A stretch of 64,000 nucleotides of DNA from Mycolicibacterium peregrinum (GCF_001665785.1 NZ_LZSO01000009.1:153049-217048); one strand, 5' to 3'; shown: positions 7,779-17,793, numbered from the stretch's first letter. Notes: generated by a model from the letters alone, not told the origin. Numbers and translations: made by a program.

Positions 7779-8524
7779 CCACAACGCTTGCCGGTGCGGC
7801 AATGCGGCTGGAGCTCGACGGAATCACGTTGTCCTACACCGGTGCCCCAGTAATCGAGGATCTGAGCCTCACGGTGGAGCCCGGCGAGATCCTGGTGCTT
7901 ACCGGCCCCTCGGGATGCGGTAAGTCCACGGTGCTGCGTGCGCTCACCGGGCTGCTGCGGCCCGATGGCGGCCGGGTGCTGGCCGACGGCGAACCGGTCA
8001 CCACCACCTCGAGGGACCGCGGGATGGTGTTCCAGGACAGCGCCCTGCTGCCGTGGCGCACGGTGAGGTCCAACATCGAACTGGCACTTCAATTACGCGG
8101 GGAGCCCAAGGCGGGACGCAAAGAGCGGGCCGATCGCTGGATCGCCGAAGTCGGCCTGTCCGGTTTCGCCGATTTCCTGCCGAAGAACCTCTCCGGCGGA
8201 ATGCGGCAACGGGTCCAGCTCGCCAGAGGCCTGGCGGGCGCACCCCGCGCGGTGATGATGGACGAGCCGTTCGCCGCGCTGGACACCCAGACCCGGGCAG
8301 CCATGCAGCGGTTGCTGATCGACACGTGGAAGGCGCATCCGACGACGATCGTGTTTGTCACACACGATGTCGACGAGGCACTCATCCTCGGTGACCGGGT
8401 CGCTGTACTCGGTCGTGCCGGACAGCCGTTGCGCGTCCTCATAGAGGTGGGCCAACCCCGAACCGACCATCCCGAACGATCCGCGCTGCGCGCCGAGATC
8501 ATTGCCGCCTTGGAGCAACCTTGA
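7775..8524 (+). CDS. ABC transporter ATPase, SsuB/TauB type
   Basis: A 249-residue ATPase with Walker [10 protein letters not shown] (about residues 46-54), Q-loop [10 protein letters not shown], signature [15 protein letters not shown], Walker [13 protein letters not shown] and switch His in THDVDEA. The Q-loop text is that of the nitrate/sulfonate/taurine ATPases. It is coupled on both sides: ATGA with the permease gene, and TTGA with the flavoprotein gene, which starts at TTG 8521. It powers the importer formed with the two preceding genes. Confidence 0.95.
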   Translation: MTTTLAGAAMRLELDGITLSYTGAPVIEDLSLTVEPGEILVLTGPSGCGKSTVLRALTGLLRPDGGRVLADGEPVTTTSRDRGMVFQDSALLPWRTVRSNIELALQLRGEPKAGRKERADRWIAEVGLSGFADFLPKNLSGGMRQRVQLARGLAGAPRAVMMDEPFAALDTQTRAAMQRLLIDTWKAHPTTIVFVTHDVDEALILGDRVAVLGRAGQPLRVLIEVGQPRTDHPERSALRAEIIAALEQP

Positions 8525-11205
8525 CCGAACTGACCGAAATTCCCGATATTTCAGACGCGCTCCGGATCGACTGCGATGTGCTGGTGATCGGCGGGGGTAC
8601 CGCAGGCACCATGGCCGCCCTCACTGCGGCCGAGAACGGTGCCCAGGTACTGCTGCTGGAGAAGGCGCACGTGCGGCACTCGGGTGCGTTGGCCATGGGG
8701 ATGGATGGCGTCAACAACGCCGTCATCCCCGGCAAGGCCGTGCCCGAGGACTACGTCGCCGAGATCACCCGGGCCAACGACGGAATCGTCAACCAGCGCA
8801 CCGTATATCAGACCGCCACCCGCGGATTCGCGATGGTGCAGCGGCTTGAGCGGTACGGCGTCAAGTTCGAGAAGGACGAGCACGGCGAGTACGCCGTACG
8901 ACGCGTGCACCGATCCGGCTCCTATGTGCTGCCGATGCCGGAGGGCAAGGACGTCAAGAAGGCCCTGTACCGGGTGCTGCGGCAACGGTCGATGCGCGAG
9001 AAGATCCGCATCGAGAACCGGTTCATGCCGGTGCGCGTGCTCACTGAGGGGGGAAGGGCGGTCGGTGCGGTCGCATTCAACACCCGCACAGGCGAATTCG
9101 TCACTGTAGCGGCCAAGGCCGTGATCCTGTCCACCGGAGCGTGCGGCCGTCTCGGACTGCCGGCCTCGGGATATCTGTACGGCACCTACGAGAACCCCAC
9201 CAATGCCGGTGACGGATACGCGATGGCCTACCACGCCGGCGCCGAACTCTCGGGAATCGAGTGCTTCCAGGTCAATCCGCTGATCAAGGACTACAACGGC
9301 CCGGCCTGCGCCTATGTGGCCAACCCGTTCGGCGGCTATCAGGTCAATGCGCTGGGGGAGCGGTTCGTCGACTCCGACTACTGGTCGGGTCAGATGATGG
9401 CCGAGGTGAAAGAGGAGATCGAATCGGCCCGAGGACCGATCTACCTCAAGGTCAGCCATCTGCCCGACGAGACGCTGACCACGCTGGAGAGCATCCTGCA
9501 CACCACCGAGCGGCCCACCCGCGGAACGTTCCACGCCAACCGGGGGCACGACTACCGCACCCACGACATCGAAATGCACATCTCCGAGATCGGTTTGTGC
9601 TCAGGACATTCCGCCTCAGGTGTATGGGTGGACGAGCATGCCCGCACCACGGTGCCCGGTCTGTACGCTGCCGGCGACCTGGCGTGCGTGCCGCACAACT
9701 ACATGATCGGCGCTTTCGTCTACGGCGACCTCGCCGGCGAGCACGCCGCCTCGACACTGTCGGAAGTAGCTGCACCGGAGCAACTTCCGGCCGATCAGGT
9801 GGCCGAGGCCCACGAGCTCATCTACCGTCCGCTGCGGCACCCGGACGGTCCGCCGCAGCCGCAGGTCGAGTTCAAGCTACGCCGGTTCGTCAACGACTAT
9901 GTGGCGCCGCCGAAGACCGCCACCAAGCTCTCGATCGCGGTGCAGACCTTCGAGCGGATGGAGGCCGAGGTCGAGGGGATCGGAGCCCGCACGCCGCACG
10001 AGTTGATGCGTGCTGCTGAGGTGTCCTTCATCCGCGACTGCGCGGAGATGGCGGCGCGTTCGTCGTTGACCCGGACTGAATCGCGTTGGGGTCTCTACCA
10101 TGAGCGGGCAGATCTGCCGCAGCGGGACGACCAGCAGTGGCGTTACCACTTGAACCTCTACAAGGGTGACGACGGCGCCATGCAGTTCGTGAAGCGGCCG
10201 GTGGCACCGTATTTCGTCGCGGTTCCCGAGTTGGACCACCTGACCTCGCAGGACCCGGTGACGACGGTCGAACAGCCGCACCTGCACGGCGGCCGGGCCC
10301 CGGCTGTCGAACGGTCCCGGGTCCGGACCGCCGACTCCGGGCAGCCGCCGTCGCCGCGCATCGCCACGGTGCTGGCGTTGGAGGAGCCCACGCTGGAGGA
10401 TCTGAGCAGCTACCTGACCGACGCGGACGCCGGCGTGCGCCGCACCGCGGTCGCCACTCTTGTCGAGTATCTGCCCGACGGGTACCAGCCCGCATTGGTG
10501 GCCGCCCTCGCCGACGACGACGCCGGCGTGCGCCGCGAGACCGCCGACGCGGTCCGTGAACTCGTCGAGGTCCTGCCGGATCCGGGCGCTTTCGCCGATC
10601 GACTGCAGTCCGGCGACCCGGTGGTCCGTGCCGTGACGGTGTACCTGCTGAGTTCCCGACGCGTCGGTAGCGCCCAGGCGTACCGGGTCGCGTCGACCGA
10701 CATCGATCACCGGGTTCGGATCGAAGCCGTGCGCGCCCTGGTGTCGGTCGATGACCACACCGGCGTGGCGGCAGCCACGACCGACGAGAACCGGGAGGTG
10801 CGGATCGCCGCGGTGGGCGGCCTGGCGACCCTGCGGGCCGGTGCCGATGCGGTGCGGGTGGCGCTCGACGACCCGGATCCGCTCGTCCGGGCGGCGGCCC
10901 TGGCCTCCCTCGGTGCGGTCGGCTGCACCGGCGACGACGTGGTCAGCGTCGAGAAGGCCTTCACCGAGTCGGCCTGGCAGATCCGCCAGGGCGCGGCCCG
11001 GGCGTTGGCCGGGGCCGTGCCGGAGGTGGCGGTACCCACCCTGACGCGGGCGCTGGACGACCAGCATCTCGATGTCCGCAAGGCCGCGGTGCTGAGCCTG
11101 AGCCGGTGGGCGGATTCGGAGGCGGCGCGCCAGGCGCTGACCGTGGCATTGGACGACAGTGACGCCGATGTGCGGGCCTATGCCCGGCAGGCGCTGGCTG
11201 GTTGA
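8521..11205 (+). CDS. AprA/AsfA-like FAD flavoprotein with C-terminal HEAT repeats
   Basis: An 894-residue fusion. Residues about 18-480 are an FAD_binding_2 flavoprotein of the fumarate reductase/adenylylsulfate reductase type (CDVLVIGGGTAGTMAALTAA, VILSTGACGRLG, GLYAAGDLACVPHNYMIGAF). Residues about 480-600 form its helical C-terminal domain. From about 620 to the end run roughly eight or nine HEAT repeats of about 31 residues (DADAGVRRTAVATLVE, DPDPLVRAAALASLG, DDQHLDVRKAAVLSLSRW). The TTG start overlaps the ATPase stop. It should take electrons from the operon's ferredoxin and reduce the imported compound. A relative, AsfA, is needed for arylsulfonate desulfurisation in pseudomonads (from memory). 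Other reductive roles remain possible. Confidence 0.85.
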   Translation: MTELTEIPDISDALRIDCDVLVIGGGTAGTMAALTAAENGAQVLLLEKAHVRHSGALAMGMDGVNNAVIPGKAVPEDYVAEITRANDGIVNQRTVYQTATRGFAMVQRLERYGVKFEKDEHGEYAVRRVHRSGSYVLPMPEGKDVKKALYRVLRQRSMREKIRIENRFMPVRVLTEGGRAVGAVAFNTRTGEFVTVAAKAVILSTGACGRLGLPASGYLYGTYENPTNAGDGYAMAYHAGAELSGIECFQVNPLIKDYNGPACAYVANPFGGYQVNALGERFVDSDYWSGQMMAEVKEEIESARGPIYLKVSHLPDETLTTLESILHTTERPTRGTFHANRGHDYRTHDIEMHISEIGLCSGHSASGVWVDEHARTTVPGLYAAGDLACVPHNYMIGAFVYGDLAGEHAASTLSEVAAPEQLPADQVAEAHELIYRPLRHPDGPPQPQVEFKLRRFVNDYVAPPKTATKLSIAVQTFERMEAEVEGIGARTPHELMRAAEVSFIRDCAEMAARSSLTRTESRWGLYHERADLPQRDDQQWRYHLNLYKGDDGAMQFVKRPVAPYFVAVPELDHLTSQDPVTTVEQPHLHGGRAPAVERSRVRTADSGQPPSPRIATVLALEEPTLEDLSSYLTDADAGVRRTAVATLVEYLPDGYQPALVAALADDDAGVRRETADAVRELVEVLPDPGAFADRLQSGDPVVRAVTVYLLSSRRVGSAQAYRVASTDIDHRVRIEAVRALVSVDDHTGVAAATTDENREVRIAAVGGLATLRAGADAVRVALDDPDPLVRAAALASLGAVGCTGDDVVSVEKAFTESAWQIRQGAARALAGAVPEVAVPTLTRALDDQHLDVRKAAVLSLSRWADSEAARQALTVALDDSDADVRAYARQALAG

Positions 11206-11234
11206 GGTAAGGCGCCGCCGCGCAGATACTGGGC

Positions 11235-11732
11235 ATGGTGGATACCAGCCAGCGCCGCAGGCACGACAATCCGCCACCACGGACCGCGAACAGCGAATCC
11301 GAGGTATTGCGGGGATTTCTCGACTATCTGCGCACGTCGATCGCTGCGAAGGTCGACGGCGCACCGGAACCGATGGCGCGTACATCGGCGGTGCCGTCGG
11401 GGACCACGTTGCTGGGCCTCCTGAAGCATCTGACCTACGTCGAACGGTGGATTTTTCTCGGGGAGGACGTCACCGACTGGCAGGCGACGTTCGCTGTCGA
11501 ACCGTCGGACCGTGCCGCCGACATCGTCGCCCGGTACCGGAACGCCGTCGAGCGCGCCAATGAGGTGCTCGACGACTGCACCGATCTTGCGGCACCGCTT
11601 CCGCGATCCCGGCCGGGGCGCCCCGCGGCCAGCGTCCGCTGGGCACTGACTCACATGATCGAAGAGACCGGCCGCCATGCCGGTCACGCCGACATCCTGC
11701 GGGAACTGATCGACGGCACGACCGGCCGCTGA
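11235..11732 (+). CDS. DinB/DUF664-family protein
   Basis: A 165-residue four-helix-bundle protein of the DinB/mycothiol-dependent enzyme superfamily. The metal-ligand histidines are visible in LGLLKHLTYVERW and, near the C-terminus, in ALTHMIEETGRHAGHADILRE, giving the usual three-His site. Mycobacteria have many copies; some are mycothiol S-transferases, but the substrate here cannot be told. It starts at ATG 11235, 29 bases after the flavoprotein gene, so it may be read through from that operon. Confidence 0.85.
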   Translation: MVDTSQRRRHDNPPPRTANSESEVLRGFLDYLRTSIAAKVDGAPEPMARTSAVPSGTTLLGLLKHLTYVERWIFLGEDVTDWQATFAVEPSDRAADIVARYRNAVERANEVLDDCTDLAAPLPRSRPGRPAASVRWALTHMIEETGRHAGHADILRELIDGTTGR

Positions 11733-11775
11733 CCACGCGCGGGACGGACTCGGATCTCGAGGCATCGAAGTTTGT

Positions 11776-11812
11776 CGTTACCCGTGCTAACGACCGGGCC
11801 TCCGCCTAATCT
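11776..11812 (+). promoter_or_regulatory. Promoter of the LuxR-type regulator gene
   Basis: TAATCT at 11807-11812 is a TANNNT -10 box exactly -12 to -7 from the GTG at 11819, which indicates a leaderless transcript. A short dyad CGTTA-N7-TAACG (11776-11792) covers the -35 zone and is a candidate operator, possibly for the regulator itself. Confidence 0.55.
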
Positions 11813-11818
11813 CGATGC

Positions 11819-14428
11819 GTGCGACTCGCCTGGCCGCTGACAGGGCGGCTGGAGGAGAGCCGGCTGATCGACGCCGCGCTGGCCTCCACCGAACTGTCCG
11901 GGATCGTGATCTACGGAAGTGCAGGGGTTGGCAAGAGCCGTATCGCCCGAGAAGCGCTCGCGGTAGCAGGTGCCGGCGGTCACGAAACACGCTGGACAGT
12001 CGGAACATCGGCCGCTCAGGGGTTGCCGCTGGGAACGTTCGCACGGTGGGTGGGCACCTCGGACGCCGACAGTGTGGCGCTCGTCGGCCGCGTGATCGAC
12101 GGCCTGACCGGAACCTCCGACGGCCGGCCGGTACTCGTGTGCGTCGACGATGCACACCTGCTCGACGGGCTGTCGGGCTTCGTCTTGCAGCAGATCGTCC
12201 AGCGCGGCGCCGCCAAGCTCCTGTTGACCGTGCGCACGGGTGCGCCGGTACCTGCCGAGGTGCTGACGGCATGTGACCGCGGCCGGTTCGAGCGGTTGGA
12301 CCTGCAGCCGTTGTCGAGAGACGAGTCGACGCGGCTGCTGACCGCCGCGCTCGACGGCCCACCGGACGACGATGCAGCGGGACGGCTGTGGCGGCTGACC
12401 CGAGGCAACGTGCTGTACCTGCGCAACATCGTCGAGCAGGAAGTCGCGCAGGGGCGCCTCGCGTGCCGGCAGGGTTACTGGCGGTGGACCGGCGATCCGG
12501 TGATCCCGCCGAGCCTGGTCGAATTGATCGAGACGCGGATCGGTGCACTTCCACCGGCGGTGAGTGAGGTGGTCGACGTTCTGGCGGTGGCCGAGCCGAT
12601 CCAGCTGCATCGGCTGGCGGCGATCACCGATGCCGATGCGGTGGCGACCGCCGAGGCCCGTGGACTGATCACGATCGATCCCACCGACCGCGAGGTCCGC
12701 GTGGCGCACCCGTTGTACGCCGAGGTGCGGCGCAACCGGGCGCCGGGTTCTCGGCTGCGCCGCCTGCGGGGACTGGTTGCCACCGCGCTCGGCGACCGGG
12801 ACGACCGAGACTCCATGCGGGTGGTGGTGCGGCGAGCCACACTGATGCTCGATTCTGATCTGGCGCCCGACCCCGAGTTGCTGACTCGGGCCGCACAGGG
12901 CGCCGTGTGGTTGTCTGATCTGGCACTGGCCGACCGGCTGGCCCAGTGGGCAATCTCCGCCGGAGCCGGTGTAGAGGCGAATTTCATTCGCGCCCACGCT
13001 TTGTCGTGGCTCAGCCGGGGCGAGGAGTCGGACGCGATTCTCGGTGCGATCGAGGCGACCGAGCTCGACGACGACGGCCGCGCCCGGCTGGCTTTCCTGC
13101 GTGCCTCAAACCTGCTGTGGTCACTGGCCGATCCGGAGGGTGCCAAGCGGCACGTCGACGATGCGGCGGCGGGCATTCCGGCCACTGCCCGGGCCGGGAT
13201 CGACGCGTTCTACGCGGTGTACTGGGCTGCGATCGGATGTCCAGAGCGGGCCGCGACAGCATCCAGCGGCCTGGACCTCGATGCGCTGCCCGCCATCGTG
13301 GGTGCGGTCACGGCGTGGGCGTTGACCGTGTCGTGTGGCGACGCGGGGCGTGCCGACGAGGCGGTTGCCGCCGCCCGGGCCGGCTACCGGATCACCGAGC
13401 GTTCCTTCGATGCCGCGCATATGAGATTCGTCATCGCCGACGCGCACATCGGTGCGCTGCTACTGGCCGGGCGGATCAGTGAGGCGCGTGAGGAAGCCGA
13501 GCAGCTGAGCCGTCAGGCCGCCGAACTGCCTGGTGCAGCGCAGCTGTTCGGCATCGCGCTGGCGGGTCGCGCCGCGGCGGGGGCCGGGCAGCTCGGCGCC
13601 GCGGCTGAACTGCTGGATCCGGTGGTCGAGACAATGCGGGCCGCGGGGGAGACCAACGGATTCGGCTATCGCTTTCATCTGCCCAGGGCCACTGCTGTGG
13701 CCATCGGTGGTCTGTCCGACGACTCCACGGTGGTCGAACTCGACGAGTGTCGGCATCCCAGTTGGCATTACCTCGCCTACGAACATGCCCTGGTGCGGGC
13801 CTGGGTCGCTGCGACTCAGGGGGCGGTGTCGGAGGCCGTGGAGATCGTGCTCGATGCGGCAGATACGGCAGGGGACAACGGGCAACTGGCGGCCGAGGTG
13901 TTGTGCCTGCAGACCGCGGCGCAGTTCGGCGACCATTCCCGCTTCCGACGGCTCGACGAGTTGACAGGTCTGGTCGAGGGGCCACGAGTCGGTGCCGCTG
14001 CCGCGCTGTGCCGGGCCCTCGCCCGTGATGACGGCGACGGGTTGACCAAGGCAGCAACAGAATTCGAGGAGATCGGCGACCTGGTCGCGGCGGCTGATGC
14101 GGCCGGCCGCGCGGCGGTGGCCTATCGACGCAAGGACATGCGAGGGTCCGCCCTGGCAGCGGCGGCGCGCGCCACGGCGTTGGCCGACGCATGCGGTGGC
14201 GTGGCCACGCCGGCGTTGCTCGCTGCCGCCGAACGTCTGCCCTTGACCAGCCGGGAACGTGAGATCGCGATGCTGATCGGCGCCGGGCTGTCCAGTCGCG
14301 CGATCGCCGACCGACTACATCTTTCGATCCGCACCGTAGAGGGACACATCTACCGTGCGATGGCCAAAACCGGGGTATCCACCAGAGCCGAGCTGATCGC
14401 GCTGCTACCGCGGCGGCATCGCGGCTGA
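11819..14428 (+). CDS. Large LuxR-family regulator with N-terminal AAA ATPase (LAL/MalT type)
   Basis: An 869-residue protein. It has a P-loop ATPase (Walker A GSAGVGKSR near residues 33-41, Walker B VLVCVDDAHLL), then a long alpha-helical TPR-like middle. The C-terminal LuxR helix-turn-helix (about 805-865) reads LTSREREIAMLIGAGLSSRAIADRLHLSIRTVEGHIYRAM without the intervening gap seen in degenerate copies. Such proteins hydrolyse ATP and activate transcription after binding a ligand through the helical region. The GTG at 11819 has no ribosome site but a perfectly placed -10 box. The target genes are unknown; the adjacent small gene at 14483 is the nearest candidate. Confidence 0.92.
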   Translation: MRLAWPLTGRLEESRLIDAALASTELSGIVIYGSAGVGKSRIAREALAVAGAGGHETRWTVGTSAAQGLPLGTFARWVGTSDADSVALVGRVIDGLTGTSDGRPVLVCVDDAHLLDGLSGFVLQQIVQRGAAKLLLTVRTGAPVPAEVLTACDRGRFERLDLQPLSRDESTRLLTAALDGPPDDDAAGRLWRLTRGNVLYLRNIVEQEVAQGRLACRQGYWRWTGDPVIPPSLVELIETRIGALPPAVSEVVDVLAVAEPIQLHRLAAITDADAVATAEARGLITIDPTDREVRVAHPLYAEVRRNRAPGSRLRRLRGLVATALGDRDDRDSMRVVVRRATLMLDSDLAPDPELLTRAAQGAVWLSDLALADRLAQWAISAGAGVEANFIRAHALSWLSRGEESDAILGAIEATELDDDGRARLAFLRASNLLWSLADPEGAKRHVDDAAAGIPATARAGIDAFYAVYWAAIGCPERAATASSGLDLDALPAIVGAVTAWALTVSCGDAGRADEAVAAARAGYRITERSFDAAHMRFVIADAHIGALLLAGRISEAREEAEQLSRQAAELPGAAQLFGIALAGRAAAGAGQLGAAAELLDPVVETMRAAGETNGFGYRFHLPRATAVAIGGLSDDSTVVELDECRHPSWHYLAYEHALVRAWVAATQGAVSEAVEIVLDAADTAGDNGQLAAEVLCLQTAAQFGDHSRFRRLDELTGLVEGPRVGAAAALCRALARDDGDGLTKAATEFEEIGDLVAAADAAGRAAVAYRRKDMRGSALAAAARATALADACGGVATPALLAAAERLPLTSREREIAMLIGAGLSSRAIADRLHLSIRTVEGHIYRAMAKTGVSTRAELIALLPRRHRG

Positions 14429-14482
14429 TTCGGGTATCGCGGTACTCGCTCTGGTTCAGCGGAACCGTCGCATCCTGGATCG

Positions 14483-14692
14483 ATGGCCGACGAGGGGGAC
14501 TTGCACGAACAGGCGTTACGGCAACTTCCGTTGCCGTACTCGCTGGCATTGCGGCTGCGCGACGCCGGAGTGGCGCGTGAACTGGTGTGCGAGTACCTCA
14601 GTGTCGAGGACACCGCGCTCGACGGCATCTACCGGATCGCCGAGGCCAAGCTGGCCGCGGCGGTGGCCCGGGTGAGCGTAGCGCGGCCTTAG
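14483..14692 (+). CDS. Small conserved helical protein, function unknown
   Basis: A 69-residue protein, mostly amphipathic helix with LPLPYSLALRLRDAGV and VCEYLSVEDTALDGIYRIAE. The middle resembles a small HTH-like unit, but no family can be named with confidence. It starts at ATG 14483, 54 bases after the LuxR-type gene, and has no clear ribosome site. Its TAG overlaps the stop of the giant convergent gene by three bases. It may be a partner of the regulator, but nothing in the sequence proves it. Confidence 0.6.
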   Translation: MADEGDLHEQALRQLPLPYSLALRLRDAGVARELVCEYLSVEDTALDGIYRIAEAKLAAAVARVSVARP

Positions 14693-17600
14693 CCAGCGGC
14701 TGCAAATTCCGTCAATGGACCTGACTGCCCCAGCGGATTGATCAGCAGAGCTGCGTAGCCGACGGCATCAGCGTGTGAGTCTCGGATGTGAAGTTCGGTT
14801 GATATGAACGCCCACCCGTCGACTCCGCTGGGCGTTGGTGGGAGCACAGTGAGGTCGGCATCGCTCGGGGTGAGCCAGTGACGTTTGCCGTCGGCTGTGT
14901 CTCGCCACAGGGCGAGGCGCCAGGGTGCGATCTGTTGGGCATGCTGAGTCGGCAACCCGGTGAAGGCCACCTCGATACCGCCCCCGGCGGCGTCGCGGTG
15001 CACCGTCGCATGCAGGGTCGGCGTAGGAGCGGTGACCATGGCAGATACCGGCGCGCTCGGGGCGCTCCATTCGCACGGATGAGCGTCGATGAGCCCGCCG
15101 GTGTTCGCGATCGGCGATGGCAATGGCGCCGCGCCGGGCCGGGTCGAGACCTCTGCCGGGTAGCGCACCTGCGCGGTGACCGCGATTGTGACGAATGCGG
15201 GTAGAGCAGCGAGCTTTTCGGCGGCAATATCTGCCCGGTAGGTGTCGGGTGAACCGTCGACGGGGACGAGGGGGCCTTCGTCGACCTCGGTGCCGTAGAG
15301 GTAGGAGGTGGACGCGGCTGCCGCGCAGCTCACCCGGTACTGCGGCGGGGACTGGCTCCCGAGGCGCGCGATCACCGTGTCGTTGATGCCGTACGCCTGG
15401 ACCTGCACACCCAGTGCACCGTCCTTGGTGCCGATATGCACTACCGGTGCGGGTGGCTGATCGCTGCCGGGTACGGCCACCGCGGTGAGTCCGCAGCCAT
15501 CGAACGGCGCCTCCACCTGCGCATGGGTCAGCGGCACCACCCGGACGAACTGCAGTGTTTGCACGGACCCGGGGATGGTGTGGGTGAATCGGACTGTCCC
15601 GCCTGCGGATAGCGGCACCGGGGTGAGCAGAGTGAACGATTCGCGTTTCATCGGTTCGTGTTGGTGGTCGTAGAGTGTGGCGGCCCGGGTGGCACGGTTG
15701 GCGGATTCGGGGAAGACGTTGAGTTGTGCGGTGACGACCTGTTCGTCGGCGAGGTAGACGTTGTAGGCGGCGTGATCTGGCTCGGTCGGCCAGGACAAGT
15801 CAATTTGCGCGCTGCCCACCGGATCCCGCCGTGACGACCACAGGACGCGCGGGGCGGTGCTCAGCGGTCGTGGCCGGCGCGGGTCCACAACGCGCACACG
15901 CGCCGTGGCTGAACGGTTGTCAGCGGTGTTCGGGTTGAATGTCGCGGTGACGACCTGGTCGGCGATCTCGCCGGTCTGTGTCTGCGCGGCAGGGAAACTC
16001 ACCTTCACCCGGTCGCCCGCGAACGGAGCGCTCACGATGTGACCATCGACGCTTACCTGGGTGATCGGCGCAGTGCCGGGGCCGAGCGCATCCGGTGGTG
16101 GCACATCGACCTCGACGGTGATGGTCCCCGGTGAGAGTGCACCTGGGGGCGCGTCTCGCAGGTCATAGTCGGCGAAGTAATGCGCTTCCGGCCGCGGTGC
16201 GGGCAGCGGTGGCCGCGGTGGCGGCGTCGCCTGAAGCGTCCCGGGTTGGCCCCATCGGCCGAACTCGTCACCTTCGGCGACCTGCCAGCTGACCGGGCCG
16301 ACGTCGGCGGGCACGCTCGAATCGACCAATGTGCCTTGGCATCCGGTGGGCAGGTCGCGGCGGCCGGGCAGCAGGGTGAGCGCCCGCGGGGTTCCGTCGA
16401 CGTCGATGAACGCGTGCTGAGAGTGGATCGCGCCACTGGCTGAACGGGTGAAGGCGACGGGGCCGGCCGGCGGTGGCCCGAGGATGGCGATGTCCTGGCG
16501 GTAGGTGCTGGCCGCCGTCCACTGGGCGGGGCCGTCGGCAGCCAAGGCCAGTGGCGCAGGGGGATCGGGAAGCGCGCCGATCACCGCCGGTGTGACCAGG
16601 GCGAGTGGCTGCAGGCCCAGCGAGGTGAGTAGCTGTTGGTCGACCGGGGCGCCGGCCGGAAGCCACGCGGCCATCGACTGGGCGTCGGGGCCTGCAGACT
16701 TCATCGCCGCGATGAGGTGGGCGACGGTGGTGTTCGGTGTGCCGGCAGCCACCGTGGCGGCGGGGTCGACTGCCCACACCCCGACGGCGATCCACGCGAC
16801 CGGCACGGAGTCGTCACCGACGTCCGCCTGCACCGGGCAGGACAGTCCGAGCCAGCGCGCGATGCCGGGATCGGCGGCGGCGGAGATCAGGGTCTGGATG
16901 GTGCCGAGTTCGGTGGTGGCCTGTTGTGTGTGGTTGGGGATGGAAAGCGGCGTGCGGTGCCTACCCGGACAGGAACCCGGATCGGAGTAGGCCTGTTGCA
17001 GGAGCGATCTCACTGAAGTGGTGCCCATGTCGGTGATGAGCGTGTCGACCCGCGCTGCTTCGTCGTCGGCATCGGTGTCGCGGTCGGTGGGTAGATCGGC
17101 CGGCCCGGTGTGCCGTGGGGCGCCGGCGACGGCCCGGTCGATGCCTGCGCCGGCATCGACCACTGGGTCCGCCCACGGCGACACATTGTCGAGTGGCAGG
17201 AGAAATTGGACCTTGTCGGCCGCAGGATCGACGTACTCGCGGTTGATCAGGCTTGCATCCAGGCCGACCACATTGCGTGCCATCCCGTCACCGACGAGGC
17301 GAATGCGGCGGATGCGGGAAGCAGCCAGGGCGAACGGAGCTCGGCTGCGCGACAACAGTATTCGTTCCTGATTGCCTCCAGCGCGACCGATCACCGAGAT
17401 CTGTACGGGGCTGAATTCTTCGATGTCGAGCCGAATCCAGCTGATCCATGGATCCTTGCTGCCCTCTTCGTCGGGGCCGAGAATGTCGCCGTAGAGGGGC
17501 CGGTCGGGCTTGATCGCCATCTCGGGATCGGTGCCCAGCGGTTGGACCGCGCCGTTGTCGTCGTAGATCCACCAGAAGACGCGCAGTGGCCGCACCAGCA

Positions 17601-17793
17601 TGTGGTTCTCGGGGTCGAGGGCGTCCCGGCGCAGCGGGACGAAGGTGAAGCCGCGCAACGGGAATCCGATGGCAGGGTTGACCCATGCGCGCAGATGTGC
17701 GCCGGTGGCGACGTAGGGATCGTCGGCGGCGTCGCGCACCGCAAGGCTCGAGACGCGGAACAGGGATTCTGGGGTGAAGGCTTGCGGTTTCAC
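14689..17793 (-). CDS. Giant beta-rich protein B of a two-gene unit, function unknown
   Basis: About 1034 residues; not recognised as a described family. The GTG at 17793 overlaps the TGA of the upstream gene (GTGA), so the two are translationally coupled. An open frame extends further upstream, but its text is Arg/His-rich and does not look coding. The N-terminal ~200 residues are neat beta/aromatic text (RAWVNPAIGFPLRGFTFVPL, DPWISWIRLDIEEFSPVQISVIG). The middle has Pro-rich joints, and the last ~500 residues read as Ig/fibronectin-like modules (IDLSWPTEPDHAAYNVYLADE). There is no signal peptide or membrane segment, so export, if any, needs another route. It could be a structural, fibre-like or carrier protein. 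Confidence 0.8.
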   Translation of the reverse strand: MKPQAFTPESLFRVSSLAVRDAADDPYVATGAHLRAWVNPAIGFPLRGFTFVPLRRDALDPENHMLVRPLRVFWWIYDDNGAVQPLGTDPEMAIKPDRPLYGDILGPDEEGSKDPWISWIRLDIEEFSPVQISVIGRAGGNQERILLSRSRAPFALAASRIRRIRLVGDGMARNVVGLDASLINREYVDPAADKVQFLLPLDNVSPWADPVVDAGAGIDRAVAGAPRHTGPADLPTDRDTDADDEAARVDTLITDMGTTSVRSLLQQAYSDPGSCPGRHRTPLSIPNHTQQATTELGTIQTLISAAADPGIARWLGLSCPVQADVGDDSVPVAWIAVGVWAVDPAATVAAGTPNTTVAHLIAAMKSAGPDAQSMAAWLPAGAPVDQQLLTSLGLQPLALVTPAVIGALPDPPAPLALAADGPAQWTAASTYRQDIAILGPPPAGPVAFTRSASGAIHSQHAFIDVDGTPRALTLLPGRRDLPTGCQGTLVDSSVPADVGPVSWQVAEGDEFGRWGQPGTLQATPPPRPPLPAPRPEAHYFADYDLRDAPPGALSPGTITVEVDVPPPDALGPGTAPITQVSVDGHIVSAPFAGDRVKVSFPAAQTQTGEIADQVVTATFNPNTADNRSATARVRVVDPRRPRPLSTAPRVLWSSRRDPVGSAQIDLSWPTEPDHAAYNVYLADEQVVTAQLNVFPESANRATRAATLYDHQHEPMKRESFTLLTPVPLSAGGTVRFTHTIPGSVQTLQFVRVVPLTHAQVEAPFDGCGLTAVAVPGSDQPPAPVVHIGTKDGALGVQVQAYGINDTVIARLGSQSPPQYRVSCAAAASTSYLYGTEVDEGPLVPVDGSPDTYRADIAAEKLAALPAFVTIAVTAQVRYPAEVSTRPGAAPLPSPIANTGGLIDAHPCEWSAPSAPVSAMVTAPTPTLHATVHRDAAGGGIEVAFTGLPTQHAQQIAPWRLALWRDTADGKRHWLTPSDADLTVLPPTPSGVDGWAFISTELHIRDSHADAVGYAALLINPLGQSGPLTEFAAAG

